Shown: positions 38,585 through 48,449 of the stretch, piece after piece
Numbering within the stretch: the stretch's first letter is position 1
Layout of the letters: each line of letters opens with the position of its first letter
Translations under genes and position numbers: made by a program
DNA from: Methanoregula sp.
Lineage (GTDB): Archaea > Halobacteriota > Methanomicrobia > Methanomicrobiales > Methanospirillaceae
Length of the DNA: 54,671 nt
Direction: 5' to 3'
NCBI GenBank assembly: GCA_023228295.1
Contig: JALOBP010000009.1
Coordinates: 1-54,671 of the forward strand
Notes under the pieces: generated by a model
Databases searched by the model: none
What the model saw: only the letters and a program-made list of their open reading frames with translations
Told to the model about the DNA's origin: nothing

Positions 38585-39139
38585 ATGGCTGACAAGAAGT
38601 ACGCTTCATTGAAGATTGAGAACATCGTAGCATCCGGCGTTATTGCTGATTCCATCGACCTTGCTGATGTATCAAGTAAGATCAAAAGCTGCGAACTCAA
38701 TACCAAACGGTTCCCGGGTGCGGTCTACCGTATCGAGGATCCCAAGATCGCGTCACTGATTTTTTCATCGGGAAAAGTTGTGCTGACCGGTATCCGTAAC
38801 GATAAAGCACTCAAAGACGGACTGGGAATTATCATCAAATCCCTCAAGGCAGCGGGTGTCAACACCTTCAAGGAACCCAAGGTTGCCGTCACCAACATTG
38901 TCTGTTCCTACGATATCGGGAAATACATCAACCTGAACAAGGTGGTCATCACCCTCAATCTTGAGAATATCGAGTATGAACCTGAACAGTTCCCCGGTCT
39001 TGTCTATCGTATCAAGGATCCCAAGATTGTCGCACTCCTGTTCTCGTCCGGAAAGATCATCCTCACGGGCGGCAAGACCATCGAAGATATCAAGCGCGGC
39101 CTGGACTTCCTCGAGCAGAAGCTCGAGAGCATAATGTAA
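38585..39139 (+). CDS. tbp: TATA-box binding protein, 184 aa
   Basis: Two direct repeats of the saddle fold are visible, with FPGAVYRIEDPKIASLIF then SSGKVVLTG in the first and FPGLVYRIKDPKIVALLF then SSGKIILTGG in the second. Length (184 aa) is standard for archaea. It recognises TATA boxes and recruits TFB and RNA polymerase. The divergent 165-base gap to the ligase gene holds promoters for both; GATAG-x5-CTATC at 38492-38506 is a possible regulatory inverted repeat. Confidence 0.97.
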   Translation: MADKKYASLKIENIVASGVIADSIDLADVSSKIKSCELNTKRFPGAVYRIEDPKIASLIFSSGKVVLTGIRNDKALKDGLGIIIKSLKAAGVNTFKEPKVAVTNIVCSYDIGKYINLNKVVITLNLENIEYEPEQFPGLVYRIKDPKIVALLFSSGKIILTGGKTIEDIKRGLDFLEQKLESIM

Positions 39140-39174
39140 TTTTTAAATATTTTTTCAGATCTGTTTTTTGAAAT

Positions 39175-41880
39175 TTATGTCCAATAACGGTGCGTCTGGA
39201 TGAAGTTACGCTCTGCTTTGAGGATCTCCCGGTAGAATGCATCACCGTCCGTCAGGGTGGCAAGTATCCTTGATGCGTTCTCCGGCCCCACCCCCCGTGC
39301 GGAGAGGGCAATGACTGCCTTCTTCCCGCTCGAGAGGACAATGTTGGCATTCCGCATCAGGCGCTGTTCAACGGCGCGTTCCTCCGTGTTCTTCTTTTCC
39401 CTGGAAACAATGGCGTATTGTTCCTCCTCATATGGCTTGAGCGCCGCAACCAGACGTGCCCCGCACTTCGGGCACTGGGGATGATCGGCAACCCGCGAGA
39501 CTATCGTCCTGCTCTTCCAGTTCCGGCAGTTCATGCAGGCAAGGAGGATGTCATCCCCGTCAAGCCGTTTTTTCAGGGTGGCAAGGACTGCTGCATCAGC
39601 GGTCGGTGGTGGGATCTGGTCGCGGGAGGATAACAGGCCGCCGGCACCTATGAGTGAGTGGGGGCCTAGTGCAACCTGGATCTTCCCTTCCCGGATGAGA
39701 CTGACCAGCGCTGCTGCTGTATCGATGTCCATGTATTCCGAGAGGAGTTCGCGGTATGCTTCCGCTTGCACGACCGTGTTGTCGAAGAAGTCGAGAAGAC
39801 GGTGGATGCTGATCTTTTCATAATCGGCATCCGGGTCGATGGCCCCAAATTTCTTTGCGATCTGCACGAGCTTCCACTTGAAGAGCGCGGTGCGTTTGAG
39901 GGCTAGCCGGAGGATGCCGGGCATGGTGGCAGGGTCGAGCGAGAGAAGGACATCCCGCACATCTGCGGCCCGGATTGCCGAGGGGAGACGCAGGAGCATG
40001 CGATATGCGTCCAGTTCAAGGCCCACCACGGTCCCGTGCCGGGCTGATATGAGGATGGAAATGACCCGGCCGAGCGCTTCGTTGGCCTTGTGGCCGGCAC
40101 AGACATTTACGACAACCCCGTCATCGATATTCTCAAGCGTGATAAGTTCGTCCGTGGGGATGAGTGAGCGGTTCTTGTCCATTTCGATGAGGAACTTACC
40201 GGCAAAAGTAATGCCCTCTTTATCGCCGGTATAGTCCTCAATTGCCCGTGTCCTCCGCATCGCGCCGGCTTCACGGGCTACCGAATAGGGGACCGGGATC
40301 TGCTCCCCTTCCCACGATGGCAGTTCTCCTGTTGCTTTCTTTGCCGGTTCAACCGTGAGTTTCCCGTCCGCAATTTCCAGCACGCGCCAGAGCTGCCCCT
40401 TGGTGATGAAGACTGCACCGGTATGGACCCAGCCGACCACGAATGATTCGTCCAGCGTCCCGACCGTGCGCCGGGTTACCATATCGAAGATCGGGACTTT
40501 ACGCTCATCATGGATCATCGACAGGTTCGATGCAAGGTAGCGTCGCGCCCGTCCCGTGGTGATGATCCTGCTGCCGTCAAGACGGATCAACCGGTGCTCT
40601 TCCATCTGCCGGCATACGTCCGTGAGCAATGTATCCCTGTCGGCAAAGAGCGATGTGCGTTCAATGATCTCCTGTATCCGGGCAACTTCGATTTCGCCGT
40701 ATTCGACCGCGATTGCCGCAACCTGGTTTGCAAGGACATCTGCAGCATTGCGGTGGGGGACGACACGCTCAAGGGAATTTGCTTTTGCCCGTTTCGCAAT
40801 GACCAGCGATTCGAGCAGATCGTCGAAACCGGTGGCAAAGATCGTGCCACGGGAGATGGTGTTCAGCCGGTGGCCGGCCCGGCCCACCCGCTGCACCAGC
40901 CGGGCCACTTCTCGGGGGGAGCCGAACTGGATGACGTGATCGACACGTCCGATATCGATGCCGAGTTCCATCGAAGACGTGCAGATGAGGGTCCGGATCT
41001 CGCCTTTCTTGAACCGCTCCTCGGCATCGATCCGCACCTCTTTTGAGAGCGAACCGTGGTGCACCTCAACATCCCCGCGACTGAACAGTGCATGGCCGAG
41101 CGCTTCGGCTGTGACCCGCGTGTTGACAAAGACGAGTGTGGAGCCGTCCCGCATGAGTGATTTTGCAAGAACCTCGGTCTGGTGTTTGAAATCATCGCCC
41201 ACATATTTTACTTCGATCTCAAGATGTTTTGCCACCGGAACCTGGACAATGGTGCAGGGGCGTGCACCGCAGAAGTACGTGGCGATATCTTCAGGGTTCC
41301 CTACTGTTGCTGAAAGGCCGATCCGCTGGAAATCGCCGGCATAGACATGGAGGCGTTCGAGTGCAACGGCCAGTTGGGCTCCGCGTTTGCTGCCGGCAAG
41401 CTCGTGAATCTCGTCCACGATCACGTACTTTATTCCCTTGAGGTGCTTGCGCAGAACCTTTCCCATGAAGAGTGCCTGGAGGGTCTCGGGCGTTGTGATG
41501 AGAAGGTCGGGCGGGGAGAGTGCCTGTTTGCGCCGTTCGCCCATCGGTGTATCGCCATGCCGGACGCCGACACGGAGACCCAGTTCGCTGCACCACCACT
41601 CCATGCGGGAGAGGATATCACGGTTCAGGGACCGGAGGGGCGTGATGTAGATTGCCTTAAACCCCCCTCCTGCAGGAAGACTGAGGAGCCCGTTGAAGAC
41701 CGGAAACATGGCACTCTCGGTCTTGCCCGTGCCGGTCGGGGCGATAAGGATGATGTTTTTTCTGTCATGGATGAGCGGGATTGACTGCTGCTGGGCTTCG
41801 GAAAGCGAGGTGAAGCCACGTTTCTTCACGCATGCCTGCACCCTGGGATCGAGAATCTCAATCGCTTTCATTGTCTTCAA
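39175..41880 (-). CDS. lhr: Lhr-type DEAD/DEAH helicase, 901 aa
   Basis: Superfamily 2 core with APTGTGKTES (Walker A, residues 47-56), TPLRSLNRD (Ia), TTPETLQALF (Ib), VDEIHEL (motif II), GLSATVGNPEDIA (III) and LVQRVGRAGHR (VI). The Lhr winged-helix and beta-barrel regions follow, and the C-terminus has a four-Cys knuckle (CMNCRNW ... CPKCGARL). Lhr proteins unwind DNA or RNA:DNA in repair. It overlaps the phosphoesterase gene by 23 bases; ATG 41871 is an alternative start. Confidence 0.93.
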   Translation of the reverse strand: MKTMKAIEILDPRVQACVKKRGFTSLSEAQQQSIPLIHDRKNIILIAPTGTGKTESAMFPVFNGLLSLPAGGGFKAIYITPLRSLNRDILSRMEWWCSELGLRVGVRHGDTPMGERRKQALSPPDLLITTPETLQALFMGKVLRKHLKGIKYVIVDEIHELAGSKRGAQLAVALERLHVYAGDFQRIGLSATVGNPEDIATYFCGARPCTIVQVPVAKHLEIEVKYVGDDFKHQTEVLAKSLMRDGSTLVFVNTRVTAEALGHALFSRGDVEVHHGSLSKEVRIDAEERFKKGEIRTLICTSSMELGIDIGRVDHVIQFGSPREVARLVQRVGRAGHRLNTISRGTIFATGFDDLLESLVIAKRAKANSLERVVPHRNAADVLANQVAAIAVEYGEIEVARIQEIIERTSLFADRDTLLTDVCRQMEEHRLIRLDGSRIITTGRARRYLASNLSMIHDERKVPIFDMVTRRTVGTLDESFVVGWVHTGAVFITKGQLWRVLEIADGKLTVEPAKKATGELPSWEGEQIPVPYSVAREAGAMRRTRAIEDYTGDKEGITFAGKFLIEMDKNRSLIPTDELITLENIDDGVVVNVCAGHKANEALGRVISILISARHGTVVGLELDAYRMLLRLPSAIRAADVRDVLLSLDPATMPGILRLALKRTALFKWKLVQIAKKFGAIDPDADYEKISIHRLLDFFDNTVVQAEAYRELLSEYMDIDTAAALVSLIREGKIQVALGPHSLIGAGGLLSSRDQIPPPTADAAVLATLKKRLDGDDILLACMNCRNWKSRTIVSRVADHPQCPKCGARLVAALKPYEEEQYAIVSREKKNTEERAVEQRLMRNANIVLSSGKKAVIALSARGVGPENASRILATLTDGDAFYREILKAERNFIQTHRYWT

Positions 41881-42610
41881 TCATCCGCAGCGGACCGATA
41901 TACGTCCCATCGGCAAGGATAATCTCGGCCCCATCTTTTTTCATGCACCGTGAAATCGGGGAAAATGGGTCGTTCACGATTCGCGTGATGTCATAACCGG
42001 CAATTTCATTGAATGCAGGGAAAAAGAGTGCCCGGGTTATTGGATCATCAGGCCGGTTTTTCAGTCCCAGCCGCTCACAATCCACTTCAGCCCGGATATA
42101 TGCTGGTCCCTGCAGGGCACAGCCCACCTCATCTTTGAGCGAGATCTGGGGGTGGTGGTGGCCGATGACGAGAAGGTGACCGGCAAGGTCCGGTGCGGGA
42201 TACATATGCCCATGGAGATAACCCACACCATCGATTACAGCCCCTTCTCCGGGATGGATCTCCCCGGCGATCAGGAAACGTTCAATCCCGATATCATGGT
42301 TACCGGGAAACACCACCAGCGGGATCTTGTCACGGAGGGCACCAAGGATCTTCGGGAGCTCATGGTACTCCTGCCACGTGAGTGAGGGGATGCTGTGCTT
42401 GATATCCCCAAGAAGCACAAGCCGGTCGGGATCGGCCTCGTCAATTGTATGAAACACCCGTTCCAGCCGTGTCTCGCTCCGGCTCCGGAAATGGAGCCCG
42501 TGTGCCGCAAGATCCGCCTCAATACCGAAGTGGAGATCCGCGATTACCAGGATCCGTTCGTCATTCTCGATGACAGCTGCAGGGCCCCCGGGAAGAAACT
42601 CAATGTTCAT
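41858..42610 (-). CDS. RPA-associated metallophosphoesterase, 250 aa
   Basis: The calcineurin-like motifs are complete: IADLHFGIE, LLGDIKHS, FPGNHDIG and IGHHHPQ. The start at 42610 makes a four-base ATGA overlap with the upstream RPA-associated gene; the longer frame would overlap it by 40 bases. In Haloferax an RPA-RPAP-phosphoesterase operon is known, and this pair followed by Lhr has the same theme. It likely hydrolyses phosphoesters in nucleic acid metabolism. Confidence 0.88.
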   Translation of the reverse strand: MNIEFLPGGPAAVIENDERILVIADLHFGIEADLAAHGLHFRSRSETRLERVFHTIDEADPDRLVLLGDIKHSIPSLTWQEYHELPKILGALRDKIPLVVFPGNHDIGIERFLIAGEIHPGEGAVIDGVGYLHGHMYPAPDLAGHLLVIGHHHPQISLKDEVGCALQGPAYIRAEVDCERLGLKNRPDDPITRALFFPAFNEIAGYDITRIVNDPFSPISRCMKKDGAEIILADGTYIGPLRMIEDNESD

Positions 42611-43377
42611 AACAGGCGGACAAATCCTTTCTGTGGCTGGTAGCATTCGTCTTCGACAATGAGCGTTTCGACCGCTGCCAGAACCGCGTCCTGGAATACA
42701 CCCTGTACCGCCAGGGTGTCGATGATCTCCTGTACCGCCATCCCCCGTGGACCGCCATTTGCTTTCAACAGATCGATTATGAGGTTGCGGGCATCCGGCT
42801 GATCGTTCGGAGCAGTTTCCGCAGGTTTCACGTTCTCAACTGCGGCCTCGACCATGGCAGCGAGTTCGTCAAGCCGGGCCGGGGTAATCGCGTAGTGCCG
42901 GAGCGCTGTTGCCATCTGTTCATCCAGGCAACCCCCTTTCAGCGTGAGCCGGGCAGTTTCCATACGGTGAAGTGTTGCATGTGCCGTTTTTATAACCCAC
43001 AGATCACGGGTCTGGCGATCAATGAGCCTGACATATTCGGGCCTGACAGACAAAACCGTCCGGCTGCCATTCTGCCAGAGCTGCGCCCGACCGGAGAGGG
43101 AGATAAACGAAGGGAGCGGGATCTTTCGGATTGTATCGGCAACCGGTGATGACTTCCCGCCGCACGCGAGATCGAAACCGCCGGTCGGATCAGCCATCCG
43201 GGCATATACCATGTCCCCATCCTCATGAACTTCAGTGAGGGCACCGGCAAGAAAGACCTGCCGGACGAAGGCACCGGACGGGGTCACGATCCATGCTGCG
43301 CTCCGGTCATCTTCGCATGGTATGGTAAACGTTGCCTGGCTGAACTCACCGGCAAAGAGCCGAACTGCCCCTTCCAT
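42607..43377 (-). CDS. RPA-associated protein (COG3390-like), 256 aa
   Basis: N-terminal EGAVRLFAGEFSQATFTI, then VRQVFLAGALTEVHEDGDMV and 'ARMADPTGGFDLACGG' match the OB-fold opening of archaeal RPA-associated proteins, while the C-terminal 60 residues (LLKANGGPRGMAVQEIIDTL) form a winged helix as in RPA32. It would bind single-stranded DNA with RPA during replication and repair. ATG 43377 is preferred because the family begins there; ATG 43410 is the longer alternative. No large RPA gene is adjacent. Confidence 0.8.
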   Translation of the reverse strand: MEGAVRLFAGEFSQATFTIPCEDDRSAAWIVTPSGAFVRQVFLAGALTEVHEDGDMVYARMADPTGGFDLACGGKSSPVADTIRKIPLPSFISLSGRAQLWQNGSRTVLSVRPEYVRLIDRQTRDLWVIKTAHATLHRMETARLTLKGGCLDEQMATALRHYAITPARLDELAAMVEAAVENVKPAETAPNDQPDARNLIIDLLKANGGPRGMAVQEIIDTLAVQGVFQDAVLAAVETLIVEDECYQPQKGFVRLL

Positions 43378-43501
43378 TGTGCAGTAATCTTTGAGTGCGG
43401 GACACATCAAGATATAGTCCGTGGCAGGGAATTGGGGGTGGCGGAATATATCAGGACGTGTAGATTACCTGAAAATGTCAGGTTTCTGTCCGGTGAAAAA
43501 A

Positions 43502-44113
43502 TTATTTTTTCCTGACAATCGTAAAGAAACCGGCAATTACCCCAATGGCCGCAAATGCAGGCAGTGGGGTGAGCGGGGACCTGGCAGTAGGTGCCGTATT
43601 GGCCGATGCCGTGGCTGCTGATGGTACGCCGGATGCTGCAATGTTTGCAGGAGTGGATGTTGATAGTGGGACATCCCCGCTCATGTCCGGAGGGACGAGA
43701 GTATTATCCAGTGCATACGCGCGATCATACGCATCTTTTGCTTCCGAAATTCGTCCGAGGTTGCGGAGGGCATTACCCTTGTTGTACCATGCAATGGAAT
43801 GAACTGCAGTCAGGTTTCCTTCAACAGCCAGCGCGGCATCAGCAGCGGTTACTGCTTCTTCATTGCGGTCCAGCATGACAAGGATCCCTGCACGGTTGGA
43901 CTGGATGAGGCCGGTCAGCGATGTGACGTTCATGGCAAGGGCGTTGTCGGCAGCGTTGAGAGCCTGCTGGTATTTACCCTCATTTGCCAGGTCAACACTC
44001 TGCGAATAGAGTGAACCTGCTGAATTGATCTCGTCAGATGTATCCGCTGCAGAAGAGGGCATGACGAGCATGAGTGCTATGATTGATAATACAAGAACTG
44101 TTCGGAATTTCAT
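43502..44113 (-). CDS. secreted TPR protein with C-terminal membrane anchor, 203 aa
   Basis: Signal peptide at residues 1-23 (RTVLVLSIIALMLVMPSSAA), then three TPR-like repeats (YSQSVDLANEGKYQQALNAA; AVTAADAALAVEGNLTAVHS; AWYNKGNALRNLGRISEAKD), a Thr/Ala/Pro linker and a C-terminal helix with basic end (LPAFAAIGVIAGFFTIVRKK). It is an extracellular, membrane-tethered protein of the kind abundant in Methanomicrobiales envelopes. Partner unknown. Confidence 0.8.
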   Translation of the reverse strand: MKFRTVLVLSIIALMLVMPSSAADTSDEINSAGSLYSQSVDLANEGKYQQALNAADNALAMNVTSLTGLIQSNRAGILVMLDRNEEAVTAADAALAVEGNLTAVHSIAWYNKGNALRNLGRISEAKDAYDRAYALDNTLVPPDMSGDVPLSTSTPANIAASGVPSAATASANTAPTARSPLTPLPAFAAIGVIAGFFTIVRKK

Positions 44114-44173
44114 GGTGATTCTCCGGTAACGTTTAGCAGGTCATTTCCTATAAAAGAACCGGTAAAAGATGAG

Positions 44174-44668
44174 TTAGCGTCGTTGCAGGGCAACGAACGC
44201 TGCAGCCATTCCGATACCGGCCATGACAATCCATGCAGGCATTGGGGAGTATGTTGTTTTTACCGGGACCGGCGTTTCGGACACACTGGTTGGGGGGATA
44301 GTTCCGGTTATTTCCGGAACGCCGGTTGTTTTTGTTGTGTCAACCGGAGCTTCGGTCGTCGGAACGGATGTGACGACTATCGGTTGTGCGAAGGTTACAC
44401 CCGTGCTATTTGTCAGTTTTCCGTCCACATCCGTAATGCCGGCCGATTTGTAAACACCCTCCATCCCATTCAGGTTCTGGCTCACCGTGAACGTGTAGAT
44501 TCCATTGGGATAGATGAGTTCTCCCTGAGCATTATGGGAAGCCCGGTTCCAGTTATTGCCCGATTTCCACGTGTAAGATGAGGTGGTTATCACAGGTGTG
44601 CTGTCAAATGTCAGGATCTGGGTATCCTTAAGGCCATAACTTCCGGTAATATACTGGTCACTCCTCTC
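44174..44668 (-). CDS. C-terminal part of a frameshifted surface protein
   Basis: Read from the G5 run at 44668-44672 this frame continues the upstream protein as ERSDQYITGSYGLKDTQ, then YTFTVSQNLNGMEGVYKSAG, a Thr/Pro linker and a membrane anchor ending in Arg-Arg (PAWIVMAGIGMAAAFVALQ). No convincing start of its own exists; GTG 44593 would drop the first strand. It is the second half of the gene described in the next entry, with one G missing or a frame slip joining them. Confidence 0.65.
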   Translation of the reverse strand, partial: ERSDQYITGSYGLKDTQILTFDSTPVITTSSYTWKSGNNWNRASHNAQGELIYPNGIYTFTVSQNLNGMEGVYKSAGITDVDGKLTNSTGVTFAQPIVVTSVPTTEAPVDTTKTTGVPEITGTIPPTSVSETPVPVKTTYSPMPAWIVMAGIGMAAAFVALQRR

Positions 44669-45198
44669 CCCCTGGGATCGGTGAGTTTTACTGTCCAGAA
44701 TGAATCGGCAGGTGTCAGGTCAGGCCGGTATTTCAGCTGCATGGCCGACTCAAGGTTCGTATCGATACGGTAGGTGATATTGGTTGTTGTGGGGACGGTG
44801 GTTCCGGATACGTCGGTATCATTATCAAGATTCCAGGCGCGGATAGTTACCTGTGGTTCCTGAACAATGAAGGCTACCGTTACAGGTTTTCGTTCTTCAC
44901 AGTACCAGGTGCCAGTATAATTTCCAAACTCTTTAGGACTGATCGTATAGTGATTCGGAACTGACGAGACCTCGTTGATAGCGCGAAGTGTGATGTTCTT
45001 CCCGGCAGGCTCGGAAGTATCGGCACCCTCCGGCCACCATGCAATGATGCGGCAGTTATCAAGTGCTTTGGAGATGTCGATATCTGTTTCCCCAATAAAA
45101 ACCGGGGCTCCCATGGAGATCTTCTTGGTACTTGCATCACAAAGGGGCACTATAAGAAGAATGACAATAAGAACGAGTAAAATATATTTTCCTTGCAT
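44611..45198 (-). CDS. DUF3821-like surface protein, N-terminal part, frameshifted
   Basis: Signal peptide (QGKYILLVLIVILLIVPLCD) followed by a DUF3821-type domain: GAPVFIGETDIDISKALDNC, then IIAWWPEGAD and 'YTISPKEFGNYTGTWYCEER'. After KLTDPRG the frame goes off course at a G5 run (44668-44672) and ends at 44611; adding one G restores DPRGERSDQYITG in the next frame. ATG 45198 is chosen over TTG 45213, with a TATA-like ATATTTATC about 25 bases upstream. Either a mutation, a phase-variable tract or a reading error. Confidence 0.7.
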   Translation of the reverse strand: MQGKYILLVLIVILLIVPLCDASTKKISMGAPVFIGETDIDISKALDNCRIIAWWPEGADTSEPAGKNITLRAINEVSSVPNHYTISPKEFGNYTGTWYCEERKPVTVAFIVQEPQVTIRAWNLDNDTDVSGTTVPTTTNITYRIDTNLESAMQLKYRPDLTPADSFWTVKLTDPRGRGVTSILPEVMALRIPRS

Positions 45199-45349
45199 GA
45201 CAAGTAATTTCAAAACCCTTATGATAAATATTATGACATTCTTTACGTACAGCGCGTGATTTTAAAAGGAAATGTACGATAACCGGTTTTTGAGGATTAA
45301 CCCCGGTCACCAATACACGTTCACCGCTTTGGTCAATTGAGGAAACATC

Positions 45350-46318
45350 ATGGATGAGAACCATACAATCTGGATCGAGAAATACCGGCCGTCAAAACTT
45401 GCTGATATTGTCGGGCAGGACGAGATCATCGAGCGGTTGACATCCTATGTGAAGACCGGCAACCTCCCACATCTCCTCTTTACCGGCAGTGCCGGCATCG
45501 GCAAGACTACGGCAGCAGTAACTCTTGCAAAGGAGTTTTTCAAAGACTCGTGGCAGATGAATTTCCGTGAACTGAATGCATCCGATGAGCGCGGTATTGA
45601 TGTCGTGCGCAATCAGATCAAGCAGTTTGCACGTACGACCCCGCTTGGGGATGCCACATTCAAGATCCTGTTCCTCGATGAAGCAGATGCCCTGACAACA
45701 GATGCCCAATCAGCCCTCAGAAGGACAATGGAGACGTACGCCCAGACCTGCCGTTTCATCCTGTCCTGTAACTACTCCTCAAAAATCATCGACCCTATCC
45801 AGAGCCGCTGTGCGATTTATCGCTTCAAGCCGCTGGGGGGAGATGCCATAAAGGTAGAGATCGGGCGTATCGCCTCCCGTGAAGGGCTCACAATCTCACC
45901 GGGTGCGATGGATGCCATTGTCTACATCGCGCAGGGAGATATGAGGAAAGCCATCAATGCGGTGCAGGGGGCTGCGATCATCAGCCCGACAATCGATGAG
46001 AAGGGCATCTACGCCATCACCTCGACCGCCCGGCCGGACGAGATCGCCGAGCTCCTCACCCTCTCATTAAAAGGCGACTTCGATACCGCAGAGTCCCTGC
46101 TGGCCCATCTCCTCCACGAGCGGGGGATCGCCCCGAATGAACTGATCAACCAGTGCTACCGTGCCCTTGTTAAAATGGACCTGGACCGGGGGCTCAAGGT
46201 TCAGCTGATCGACCATCTCGGCGAAGCAGACTTCCGCCTTTCTGAAGGGGCCAACAGTGATATCCAGATGGAAGCGTTAATCGCACGCTTCGTCCTCTCA
46301 TCTGAGAAGACCCGGTGA
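45350..46318 (+). CDS. rfcS: replication factor C small subunit, 322 aa
   Basis: AAA+ clamp loader: IWIEKYRPSKLADIVGQDEI, Walker A GSAGIGKTT, Walker B LFLDEADALT, sensor and arginine finger PIQSRCAIYRF, and the C-terminal collar. It loads PCNA on primer junctions with the large subunit, which is not in the window. The gene forms an operon with mcm (nine-base gap), so loader and helicase are made together. Confidence 0.97.
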   Translation: MDENHTIWIEKYRPSKLADIVGQDEIIERLTSYVKTGNLPHLLFTGSAGIGKTTAAVTLAKEFFKDSWQMNFRELNASDERGIDVVRNQIKQFARTTPLGDATFKILFLDEADALTTDAQSALRRTMETYAQTCRFILSCNYSSKIIDPIQSRCAIYRFKPLGGDAIKVEIGRIASREGLTISPGAMDAIVYIAQGDMRKAINAVQGAAIISPTIDEKGIYAITSTARPDEIAELLTLSLKGDFDTAESLLAHLLHERGIAPNELINQCYRALVKMDLDRGLKVQLIDHLGEADFRLSEGANSDIQMEALIARFVLSSEKTR

Positions 46319-46327
46319 GGCGTGGGC

Positions 46328-48439
46328 ATGGATACTACCCCCGACCTGCACGAAACCGATAAGACCGCCGACTGGAGCCGGCTCCTGAAGACCCGGTACA
46401 AGAAAGAACTTGGCGAGATCTCACGTGAGTACCCGCACAAGCGGTCGGTGTATATCGATTATCGCGAGATCGAGCGGTTTGGCAAGGCGGGTATTGCCCT
46501 TGCTGACGAATTGCTCGAGAATCCCGGGAAGGTTATTGAGGATGTTCTCGATGCGATTACCAATGCCCAGCTGATCCGGACAAAAGATGGCAAACCCCCC
46601 AAAGGGATCAACATACGGTTCACGAACCTTCCGAAAAAGACCCTTATCCGGAATATCAGGTCCGATGACATCAACTCATTTGTTTCCGTAGAGGGTATCC
46701 TGCGCAAGACTACGGAGGTCCGCCCCCGGATTGTCGAAGCAGTATTCCGCTGCCCGGCCGGCCATTTCACCCATAAGATGCAGAAGTATGGTAAGTTTAT
46801 TGATCCTGATGGCTGTGCAACGGACGGCTGCACGTTCAAGAAACTGGACCTTATCCCGGCCCGCTCACGCTTCATCGATTCCCAGAAGCTCCGTGTGCAG
46901 GAATCCCCTGAAGGCCTCCGAGGCGGCGAGCAGCCCCAGACAATGGATGTCGATGTCACGGACGATCTCTGCGGGAAGATATCTCCTGGAGACCGCGTCA
47001 TCATCAACGGTATTCTCCGGTCTATGCAGCGGGTGATCAAAGGTGAGAAGAGCACGGTCTTTGACATCTTCATTGAGTGCAACTCAATCGAGGTTGCAGA
47101 AAAGGAATTTGAGGAGGTGGAGATCGATGAGAAAGACGAGGACGAGATCCTGCGACTCAGTAAAGACCCGATGATCTATCGTATGATCACTCATTCGATT
47201 GCCCCCACCATTTACGGCAGCGAGGATGTGAAACAGGCCATAGCTCTCCAGCTTTTCGGCGGCATGTCCAAGGAAATGCCGGACGGGAGCAGGCTCCGTG
47301 GCGATATCCACGTCCTTCTCATCGGAGACCCGGGTATTGCAAAAAGTCAGTTGCTCCGGTATGTCGTCAAGCTCTCGCCACGTGCAATCTACACCAGCGG
47401 GCAGTCTTCGACCGCTGCCGGTCTGACTGCAACCGCAGTCAAGGATGAATTTGGCGAGGGACGCTGGACGCTTGAAGCCGGTGCGTTAGTTCTTGCTGAC
47501 ATGGGTGTCGCGGCTGTCGATGAGATGGATAAGATGGAAAAGGGCGACCGTTCCGCGCTGCACGAAGCAATGGAGCAGCAGTCTATCAGTGTTGCAAAGG
47601 CAGGGATTACAGCCACGCTCAAGTCACGGTGCGCACTTCTCGGTGCAGCCAACCCGAAGTACGGGAGGTTTGATATGTTCGGCGATCTTTCCGACCAGAT
47701 CAACATGCCTCCCTCGCTCCTCTCACGGTTCGACCTCATTTTCATCATGACCGACCAGCCGGAGCAGAAACGGGACCTTGCAATTGCCGAGCATATCTTA
47801 AAAGCCCACATAACCGGGGAACTGATTGCCCAGCACAAGAAGACGCCAATACCCGGGGTGACTGATGAATACATCCAGCAGCAGCTCAAGCCGGTCATGC
47901 CGGATATCGACCCGTCACTCTTCCGGAAATACGTGGCTTATGCCAAACGCAACTGTTTCCCCATGGTCTCGGACGAGGCAAAAGAGGCGCTGGTCTCGTA
48001 CTACCTTAAGCTCAGGGGCATTGCCGAACCCAACAAACCGGTTCCTGTCACGGCACGGCAGCTCGAAGCACTCGTCCGTCTTGCTGAGGCGAGCGCCCGG
48101 ATCCGGCTGTCGAGCACTATAGACACGAGTGATGCAGAGCGTGTCATCCACATTGTTGATGCCTGCCTGCGCCAGATCGCCTACGATGCCAAGACCGGAA
48201 CCTTTGATATCGATAAAGTGGTTACTGGCATTTCCAAGGAGAAACGGGATATTGTCCGGGTTATCAAGGATGCAATCCGCGACATCGGTGGCGAGGGACG
48301 ACGTGCCGCTATCGATCAGGTGATCGATACGGTCAGTTCCAGAGGATTCCCGCGTGAGAAGGTCAAGGAAGGCATCGACATGCTCCTCCGGCACGGCGAA
48401 GCGATGGAGCCAAAGTCCGGCATCATCCAGTTGATATGA
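46328..48439 (+). CDS. mcm: replicative DNA helicase MCM, 703 aa
   Basis: N-terminal domain with a zinc site (FRCPAGHFTHK ... CATDGCTFKK), the OB hairpin region, then AAA+ motifs: LLIGDPGIAKSQLLRY (Walker A), AAVDEMDKMEKGDRSALHEA (Walker B), LGAANPKYGRF (sensor 1) and LSRFDLIFIM (arginine finger); a C-terminal winged helix ends the protein. The hexamer unwinds chromosomal DNA. ATG 46328 follows GGTGAGG by seven bases; GTG 46322 is an alternative. Confidence 0.96.
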   Translation: MDTTPDLHETDKTADWSRLLKTRYKKELGEISREYPHKRSVYIDYREIERFGKAGIALADELLENPGKVIEDVLDAITNAQLIRTKDGKPPKGINIRFTNLPKKTLIRNIRSDDINSFVSVEGILRKTTEVRPRIVEAVFRCPAGHFTHKMQKYGKFIDPDGCATDGCTFKKLDLIPARSRFIDSQKLRVQESPEGLRGGEQPQTMDVDVTDDLCGKISPGDRVIINGILRSMQRVIKGEKSTVFDIFIECNSIEVAEKEFEEVEIDEKDEDEILRLSKDPMIYRMITHSIAPTIYGSEDVKQAIALQLFGGMSKEMPDGSRLRGDIHVLLIGDPGIAKSQLLRYVVKLSPRAIYTSGQSSTAAGLTATAVKDEFGEGRWTLEAGALVLADMGVAAVDEMDKMEKGDRSALHEAMEQQSISVAKAGITATLKSRCALLGAANPKYGRFDMFGDLSDQINMPPSLLSRFDLIFIMTDQPEQKRDLAIAEHILKAHITGELIAQHKKTPIPGVTDEYIQQQLKPVMPDIDPSLFRKYVAYAKRNCFPMVSDEAKEALVSYYLKLRGIAEPNKPVPVTARQLEALVRLAEASARIRLSSTIDTSDAERVIHIVDACLRQIAYDAKTGTFDIDKVVTGISKEKRDIVRVIKDAIRDIGGEGRRAAIDQVIDTVSSRGFPREKVKEGIDMLLRHGEAMEPKSGIIQLI

Positions 48440-48449
48440 GGTAAATGGT

